Assembly: GCF_040783535.2 (NCBI RefSeq)
Contig: NZ_JBFONW020000005.1
Location: forward strand, 248,001-312,000
DNA: 64,000 bases
Direction: 5' to 3'
Source of the DNA: Aestuariibius insulae
GTDB taxonomy: Bacteria > Pseudomonadota > Alphaproteobacteria > Rhodobacterales > Rhodobacteraceae
Shown: piece after piece, positions 59,036 through 64,000 of the stretch
How positions within the stretch are numbered: the first letter of the stretch is position 1
Layout: every line of letters starts with the position of its first letter
Made by a program: the position numbers and the translations under genes
The notes under the pieces: model-generated
Seen by the model: only the letters and a program-made list of their open reading frames with translations
What the model was told of the DNA's origin: nothing
The model's database searches: none

Positions 59036-60019
59036 ATGACACAGCCGGAGCGACTGATCGAAATCTGGCGCGGAGACCGCGTCGAGAGTGTGCATCTGGG
59101 CCATATCGCCATCTGCCGGCCCGACGGATCCCTTGTCGAAAGCTGGGGCGATCCGGAAGCGACGATCTATCCCCGATCAAGCTGTAAGATGCTGCAGGCC
59201 GTTCCTCTCTTGGAGGAAGGCGTCTCCGGTCTGACCACCGAACGGCTCGCGCTGGCCTGCGCCTCCCATCAGGGGGCGGCAATCCATACCGAGCGGGTCG
59301 CGCACTGGCTCTCCGATCTGGGGCTGAGCGAGGAGGCGCTGCTATGCGGTCCGCAAGATCCCGCCGACCGCGCGGCGCGGACCGCACTGATCCGCAGCTC
59401 GGGGATGCCGGGTCAGATCCACAACAACTGCTCTGGCAAACATGCGGGCTTTCTCGCCCTCGGTCAGGCCATGGGCGCGGGCCCGGACTATATCGATCCG
59501 GACCATCCGGTACAGCGGCGCATTCTGGAGGCTTTCGAGGAGACAACCGGAGAGACCAGCCCCGGCTTTGCCATCGACGGGTGCTCCGCGCCGAACTTTG
59601 CGACCACGGTCCGCGGTCTTGCGCGCGCGATGGCGGTTTTTGCAAGTGCCAACGCGCATAGCGGCGCGAGGGCCAAGGCGCAGGCGCGCCTGGTCGAGGC
59701 GATGATCGCCCATCCAGACCTCGTCGCCGGGGAAGGTCGCGCCTGCACCGCCCTGATGCGGGCGATGCGGGGTGTCGCGGTCAAGACCGGCGCCGAAGGC
59801 GTCTTTACCGCTATCCTGCCGAAGCAAAAGCTGGGCATCGCGCTGAAGATCACAGACGGGGCCACCCGCGCGGCGGAAGCGGCAATCACCGCCATGCTGA
59901 TCCGTCTCGGGGTTCTGGATCAGGCGGACCCGGCAGCTTTGCTCTATCTCGATGCGCCGATCCGCAATCGACGGGATCTCGTCACCGGGTATATCCGCGC
60001 AGCCAAGCCGCTGCACTGA
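59036..60019 (+). CDS. Asparaginase (thermolabile/L-asparaginase II-like family)
   Basis: This 327-residue protein fits the Rhizobium-type L-asparaginase II family: LIEIWRGDRVESVHLGHIAICRPDGSLVESWGDPEATIYPRSSCKMLQAVPLLE, CASHQGAAIHTERVAHWL, GQIHNNCSGKHAGFLAL and IDGCSAPNFATTVRGLARAMA, with C-x-x-x-K-H and S-S-x-K catalytic-type residues. It hydrolyses asparagine to aspartate and ammonia. AAGGGAGAG precedes the ATG at 59036. It abuts serB end to end (TGA|TCA). Confidence 0.9.
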   Translation: MTQPERLIEIWRGDRVESVHLGHIAICRPDGSLVESWGDPEATIYPRSSCKMLQAVPLLEEGVSGLTTERLALACASHQGAAIHTERVAHWLSDLGLSEEALLCGPQDPADRAARTALIRSSGMPGQIHNNCSGKHAGFLALGQAMGAGPDYIDPDHPVQRRILEAFEETTGETSPGFAIDGCSAPNFATTVRGLARAMAVFASANAHSGARAKAQARLVEAMIAHPDLVAGEGRACTALMRAMRGVAVKTGAEGVFTAILPKQKLGIALKITDGATRAAEAAITAMLIRLGVLDQADPAALLYLDAPIRNRRDLVTGYIRAAKPLH

Positions 60020-60892
60020 TCACCCGGGGGCAAAGTCCGACGCCGCATAGCCCTGCAAAAACAGAAGGGCGGTCAGATCACCGTGATGGATGCGCAGATC
60101 GCAGGCCTGCGCCACGGAAGGCTTTGCATGAACGGCCACGCCCATCCCGGCCAGATCCAGCATGCCCAGATCGTTGGCCCCATCGCCGATCGCCATGGCA
60201 TCACCCGGTGTGATCCCATGCCGCTCGGTCAGCTCCAGCAGGGCAGAGACCTTCGCGTCCCGTCCCAGAATCGGAGGAACAACCTCTCCGGTCAGCCGCC
60301 CGCTATTTTCGGCGAGCGTATTTGCGCGCGCCTCATCGAACCCGAGACTGGCCGCGACAGAAGAGGCGAAAGCGGTGAATCCGCCGGAGACCAGCGCAGA
60401 ATAAGCGCCGTTCGCCTTCATCGTCGCAACCAGCGTGCGCCCGCCGGCCCGCTCGGTGATGCGGCTCTCCAGAACCTGCCCGATCACATCGGCCTGAAGA
60501 TCCTTCAGGAGGGCAACCCGGTCGCGGAGCGCCTCCTCGAAGTTCAGCTCACCGTTCATGGCCCGCGCTGTGATCTCAGCCACCTGCGCGCCGACGCCCG
60601 CTTCATCGGCCAGCTCGTCGATGCATTCCTGCTCGATCATCGTCGAATCCATATCGGCCAGCAAAAGCCGCTTGCGGCGACCGGCCTCGGGGACTTGATT
60701 GAGGTCGATCCCCAGAAGATCCAGCTCGGCCCGCACGTGGCCCAGATTATCCGGGGTCGCAGGCATGCCGAATTCCGCCGCCTGCGCGTCCGACAGCCAG
60801 ACGACCTCTCCTCCGCCCCAGGCATTGCGCAGGTTTTCAACCAGCGGTCGCTCCAGCCCACCGGGCGCAGCGATCAAATTGATGATGGGCAT
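60020..60892 (-). CDS. serB: Phosphoserine phosphatase
   Basis: This 290-residue HAD enzyme makes serine from phosphoserine, the last step of the pathway. The nucleophile motif is LLADMDSTMIEQECIDELAD, followed by AEITARAMNGELNFEEALRDRVALLKDL, LVSGGFTAFASSVAASLGFDEARAN and AIGDGANDLGMLDLAGMGVAVHAKPSV. The N-terminal 75 residues are the usual less conserved domain. It is divergent from serC, so the intergenic region controls all three serine genes. Confidence 0.96.
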   Translation of the reverse strand: MPIINLIAAPGGLERPLVENLRNAWGGGEVVWLSDAQAAEFGMPATPDNLGHVRAELDLLGIDLNQVPEAGRRKRLLLADMDSTMIEQECIDELADEAGVGAQVAEITARAMNGELNFEEALRDRVALLKDLQADVIGQVLESRITERAGGRTLVATMKANGAYSALVSGGFTAFASSVAASLGFDEARANTLAENSGRLTGEVVPPILGRDAKVSALLELTERHGITPGDAMAIGDGANDLGMLDLAGMGVAVHAKPSVAQACDLRIHHGDLTALLFLQGYAASDFAPG

Positions 60893-61077
60893 CGGGCACC
60901 TCTCCTCTTTCCCGCAAGAAGCCGGTCAGAGGCAGGATGTGCAAGGCGTCTCTTCATCTTGTCATAAATATGCAAATCCAACGACCGCCATCCACCTGGA
61001 CCGGTCGGGACCATGAAATACCGATCCGATAAAACCGAAAAAGCCAGCCCATGACGGGTTGCCGGATAGGCCTTGAG

Positions 61078-61118
61078 CCGCTACCTCCGTCAGCGGGACA
61101 CCCTTCCCCAACGAAGGG
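61078..61118 (+). ncRNA. Structured leader of serC (candidate serC RNA motif)
   Basis: Two adjacent hairpins lie 27 bp before the serC start: CCGCT/AGCGG (61078–61082 with 61092–61096) and CCCTTC/GAAGGG (61101–61106 with 61113–61118, loop CCCAAC). They are followed by the ribosome binding site TAAGGA. A conserved RNA structure upstream of serC has been described in alphaproteobacteria (serC motif); the position and two-hairpin layout fit, but I could not score it against the model. Confidence 0.5.
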
Positions 61119-61144
61119 CGCATATCTGTAAGGATACCATTCAG

Positions 61145-62296
61145 ATGACGACTCAACCGACCGCGCGGCCGGAAAACCCGCGCTTTTCCTCCGGCCCCTG
61201 CGCCAAACCCCCGACATTCACGCTGGACAGCCTGTCCGATGCGCCCCTCGGACGCTCGCACCGCGCCAGCATCGGCAAATCCAAGCTGAAGGCGGCGATC
61301 GAAACGACGCGAGAGATCCTTGGCGTGCCCGCCGAGTACCGCATCGGCATCGTGCCGGCCTCCGATACCGGCGCCTACGAGATGGCGATGTGGACGATGC
61401 TGGGCGCGCGACCAGTCGAGATGCTGGCCTGGGAAAGCTTCGGCTCGGGCTGGGTGACGGATGCGGTCAAGCAGCTCAAGCTCGATTGCAAAACGACCGT
61501 GGCTGAATATGGCGAGATCGTCGATCTGGCAGCAGTCGACTGGGACAAGGACGTCTGCTTCACCTGGAACGGGACGACGTCGGGTGTAAAGGTCCCGTCG
61601 GGCGACGTGATCTCGGCGGACCGCGCGGGCTTGACGCTCTGCGATGCGACCTCGGCGGCCTTCGCGCAGGATCTGCCTTGGGACAAGCTCGATGTGACGA
61701 CGTTCTCTTGGCAGAAGGTCATGGGTGGAGAAGCGGCACACGGCATGCTGATCCTGAGCCCGCGCGCCGTTGAACGGCTTGAAAGTTACACCCCGCCTTG
61801 GCCGCTGCCCAAGATCTTCCGCCTGACGAAGGGCGGCAAACTGATCGAGGGGATCTTCGAAGGCGCGACGATCAACACGCCGTCGATGCTCTGCGTCGAA
61901 GATTACCTGCAGGCGCTGGCCTGGGCGAAATCCATCGGCGGCCTGCCTGCGCTAAAAGCGCGTGCGGATGCGAATGCGCAGGCGGTCTGGGACTTCTGCG
62001 AGAGCCGCGATTGGATCGCCAATCTCGCCTCCGATCCCGCGACCCGGTCGAACACCTCGGTTTGCCTGAAGTTCACCGATCCAAGGATCGCCGACGGCGC
62101 CGCTTTTGCCAAGGCCGTTGCCAAACGGCTCGAGGCCGAAGGCGTGGCATTGGATATCGGCGGATATCGCGATGCTCCTCCGGGTCTCAGGATCTGGTGC
62201 GGCGCGACTGTCGAAACCTCAGATATCGAGGCGCTTTTGCCTTGGATCGAATGGGCCTTCGACGCCGAGATCTCAGCGCAAGCCCAAGCCGCCTAA
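61145..62296 (+). CDS. serC: Phosphoserine aminotransferase
   Basis: This 383-residue PLP enzyme converts 3-phosphohydroxypyruvate to phosphoserine. The start MTTQPTARPENPRFSSGPCAKPP, then SLSDAPLGRSHRASIGKSKLK, the PLP lysine in TTFSWQKVMGGEAAHG, and the C-terminal ATVETSDIEALLPWIEWAF match the alphaproteobacterial SerC type. AAGGAT lies upstream of the ATG. serA follows after 111 bp that hold a large palindromic element. Confidence 0.96.
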   Translation: MTTQPTARPENPRFSSGPCAKPPTFTLDSLSDAPLGRSHRASIGKSKLKAAIETTREILGVPAEYRIGIVPASDTGAYEMAMWTMLGARPVEMLAWESFGSGWVTDAVKQLKLDCKTTVAEYGEIVDLAAVDWDKDVCFTWNGTTSGVKVPSGDVISADRAGLTLCDATSAAFAQDLPWDKLDVTTFSWQKVMGGEAAHGMLILSPRAVERLESYTPPWPLPKIFRLTKGGKLIEGIFEGATINTPSMLCVEDYLQALAWAKSIGGLPALKARADANAQAVWDFCESRDWIANLASDPATRSNTSVCLKFTDPRIADGAAFAKAVAKRLEAEGVALDIGGYRDAPPGLRIWCGATVETSDIEALLPWIEWAFDAEISAQAQAA

Positions 62297-62305
62297 CCCT
62301 TTTCC

Positions 62306-62387
62306 ACGGTCTCAGCAGGAGGCAAAATCTTCTAGAAGATTTTGTCTTTCAGGATTTTCTAGAAAATCCTGCCTCCTGCGGGACCGT
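62306..62387 (+). repeat. Nested double-palindrome element between serC and serA
   Basis: An 82-bp element: outer stem ACGGTC/GACCGT (62306–62311 with 62382–62387), inner stem GCAGGAGG/CCTCCTGC (62315–62322 with 62372–62379), enclosing two perfect 22-bp palindromes side by side, 62323–62344 (half CAAAATCTTCT) and 62350–62371 (half CAGGATTTTCT), separated by TCTTT. Both palindromes are centred on CTAG. As RNA it would fold as a three-way junction. It lies between the serC stop and the serA ribosome binding site. Confidence 0.9.
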
Positions 62388-62407
62388 CTTTCCATGAGGA
62401 TGACATC

Positions 62408-64000
62408 ATGTCCCCCAAAGTACTCGTCTCCGACAAGCTTAGCGAAACCGCCGTCCAAATCTTCCGCGATCGCGGCGTCGACGTGGATTTCATGCCCGAA
62501 CTGGGCAAGGACAAGGAGAAACTCGCCGAGATTATCGGCGACTATGACGGCCTCGCCATCCGTTCGGCCACCAAGGCGACCGCGAAGCTGATCGAGAAGG
62601 CCAAGAACCTCAAGGTGATCGGACGTGCCGGGATCGGGGTCGACAATGTCGACCGCGAAGCGGCCTCGAAGGCCGGAATCATTGTGATGAATACGCCTTT
62701 CGGCAACATGATCACCACGGCTGAACACGCGATCTCGATGATGATGGCCGTGGCCCGGCAGATCCCCGAAGCCAATGCGTCGACCCATGCGGGCAAATGG
62801 GAGAAGTCGCGCTTTATGGGCGTGGAGCTGACCGGCAAGACGCTGGGCGTCATAGGTGCAGGCAATATCGGCTCGATTGTCTGCGATCGCGCGAAGGGTC
62901 TGAAGATGAAGGTCATCGCCTATGACCCGTTCCTCGGCCAGGAAAAGGCCGATAAGATGGGCGTCGAAAAGGTCGAGCTTGACGAGCTGCTGGGGCGCTC
63001 CGACTTCATCACGCTGCATGTGCCGCTGACCGATCAGACCAGAAACGTCCTGAGCCGCGAGAATATCGCCAAGCTCAAGCCCGGCGTTCGGATCGTGAAC
63101 TGCGCGCGCGGTGGGCTGGTCGATGAGGAGGCGCTAGCCGAAGCGCTCAAATCCGGCCATGTTGCTGGTGCCGCCTTTGATGTCTTCGCTGTCGAGCCGG
63201 CAACCGAGTCACCGCTTTTTAACTTGCCGAATGTCGTCGTCACCCCGCATTTGGGAGCAGCCACCACAGAGGCGCAGGAAAATGTCGCCCTTCAGGTGGC
63301 CGAGCAGATGTCGGATTATCTGCTGACGGGGGCTGTGACCAATGCGCTGAACATGCCGTCCGTGACCGCCGAGGAAGCCAAGATCATGGGGCCGTGGCTG
63401 AAGTTGGCCGAGCATCTGGGCAACTTCACCGGCCAGATGACCGACGAGCCCATAGAGGCGGTGAATATCCTTTATGATGGAGAGGTCTCGGCCATGAACC
63501 TCGAGGCGCTGACCTCGGCTGTTATCGCCGGGATCATGAAGCGGGTGAATCCGGACGTGAACATGGTCTCGGCCCCGGTCATCGCCAAGGAGCGCGGTAT
63601 CGCGATCTCGACCACCACGCAGGATCAGTCCGGTGCTTTCGAGGGCTATATCAAGGTCACGGTCGTCACCGGGCAGCGCGAGCGCAGCGTCGGTGGGACC
63701 GTCTTTTCGGACGGCAAGCCGCGGTTCATCCAGATCAAGGGCATCAATATCGATGCCGAGATCGGGCGGCATATGCTTTATACCACCAACAATGATGAGC
63801 CCGGGATCATCGGCGCTTTGGGTCACACGATGGGCGAGAACGGGGTGAATATCGCGAACTTCACGCTGGGCCGGTCGGATCGGGGCGGCGAGGCGATCGC
63901 GCTTCTTTATGTCGATGATCCGGTGCCCGCCCCCGTCATGGAAAAGCTGGGTGCGACGGAGCTATTCCGGCAGATCAAACCGCTCTCCTTCGACGTCGTC
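62408..64000 (+). CDS. serA: D-3-phosphoglycerate dehydrogenase, reaching the window edge
   Basis: The first 531 codons are present and end …LSFDVV exactly at the last base, so at most the stop or a few residues are missing. It oxidises 3-phosphoglycerate with NAD, the first step of serine synthesis. VIGRAGIGVDNVDREAASKAGIIVMNTP, KTLGVIGAGNIGSIVCDRAKG (Rossmann), VNCARGGLVDEEAL and PHLGAATTEAQENVA are dehydrogenase motifs; residues about 330–450 form the allosteric substrate-binding domain and the last 75 the ACT domain (GRHMLYTTNNDEPGIIGALGHTMGENGVNIANFTLGR). A GAGGATG stretch before the ATG may be the ribosome site. Confidence 0.96.
   Translation, partial: MSPKVLVSDKLSETAVQIFRDRGVDVDFMPELGKDKEKLAEIIGDYDGLAIRSATKATAKLIEKAKNLKVIGRAGIGVDNVDREAASKAGIIVMNTPFGNMITTAEHAISMMMAVARQIPEANASTHAGKWEKSRFMGVELTGKTLGVIGAGNIGSIVCDRAKGLKMKVIAYDPFLGQEKADKMGVEKVELDELLGRSDFITLHVPLTDQTRNVLSRENIAKLKPGVRIVNCARGGLVDEEALAEALKSGHVAGAAFDVFAVEPATESPLFNLPNVVVTPHLGAATTEAQENVALQVAEQMSDYLLTGAVTNALNMPSVTAEEAKIMGPWLKLAEHLGNFTGQMTDEPIEAVNILYDGEVSAMNLEALTSAVIAGIMKRVNPDVNMVSAPVIAKERGIAISTTTQDQSGAFEGYIKVTVVTGQRERSVGGTVFSDGKPRFIQIKGINIDAEIGRHMLYTTNNDEPGIIGALGHTMGENGVNIANFTLGRSDRGGEAIALLYVDDPVPAPVMEKLGATELFRQIKPLSFDVV

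Overview
The window looks like chromosomal DNA of an alphaproteobacterium of the Rhodobacteraceae (Roseobacter group). The basis is gene content and order: DUF3576 lipoprotein–leuS–lptE–holA, a 340-residue porin, DUF2794, I78 inhibitor lipoproteins, accD–folC, rsfS–rlmH–gpmI–envC–ctpA–rppH, and serC–serA behind a short structured leader. The sequence is GC-rich, genes are tightly packed with many 4-nt ATGA/GTGA overlaps, and I see no insertion sequence, integrase, CRISPR array or rRNA operon. Almost everything is core metabolism and envelope biology. No assignment was checked against a database.

Layout. 0–9 kb: truncated cytochrome bd subunit (leftward), L,D-transpeptidase, YggS, porin, then a rightward DUF3576–leuS–lptE–holA run and a lipoprotein lytic transglycosylase. 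9–19 kb: asd, an acidic unknown, beta-carbonic anhydrase, M17 aminopeptidase–NlpC/P60 pair, tandem I78 lipoproteins, class III alcohol dehydrogenase–GNAT, NYN RNase-like protein, TetR and a small exported protein with palindromic operators. 19–25 kb: AEC permease, YaiI–HAD–OCD–hydrolase, an MFS exporter and zapE. 26–39 kb: accD–folC, a CPBP protease, ilvD, a glutaredoxin–MauE fusion, tRNA-Pro(CGG), an EamA transporter and a leftward leucine block (leuC, leuD, membrane protein, EEP protein, leuB). 39–50 kb: SOUL protein, MscS channel, the rsfS-to-rppH cluster, a methyltransferase and a second lytic transglycosylase. 50–64 kb: rnr, dapE, dapD, a LOG-family protein, rlmN, an asparaginase-like protein and the serine genes serB, serC and serA; serA runs to the right edge.

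How the genes work together. asd, dapD and dapE supply diaminopimelate and lysine. ilvD, leuC, leuD and leuB supply branched-chain amino acids. serA, serC and serB form the complete phosphorylated serine pathway around one divergent control region. Two MltB-type transglycosylases, an L,D-transpeptidase, NlpC/P60, EnvC-like and CtpA proteins act on the cell wall, and lptE, the porin and several lipoproteins build the outer membrane.

The most interesting material is non-coding or very small: (1) a 41-bp intergenic repeat with four TCGGT boxes at 11-bp spacing, present three times on the same strand; (2) a nested double-palindrome element between serC and serA; (3) short upstream ORFs before rsfS and leuC, the latter apparently leaderless; (4) a tandem I78 lipoprotein copy and an EEP gene whose signal peptides lack a normal start codon; (5) candidate small RNAs; (6) duplicated TTAA modules upstream of glsB/dapD; (7) three convergent gene pairs whose stop codons share one CTAG.
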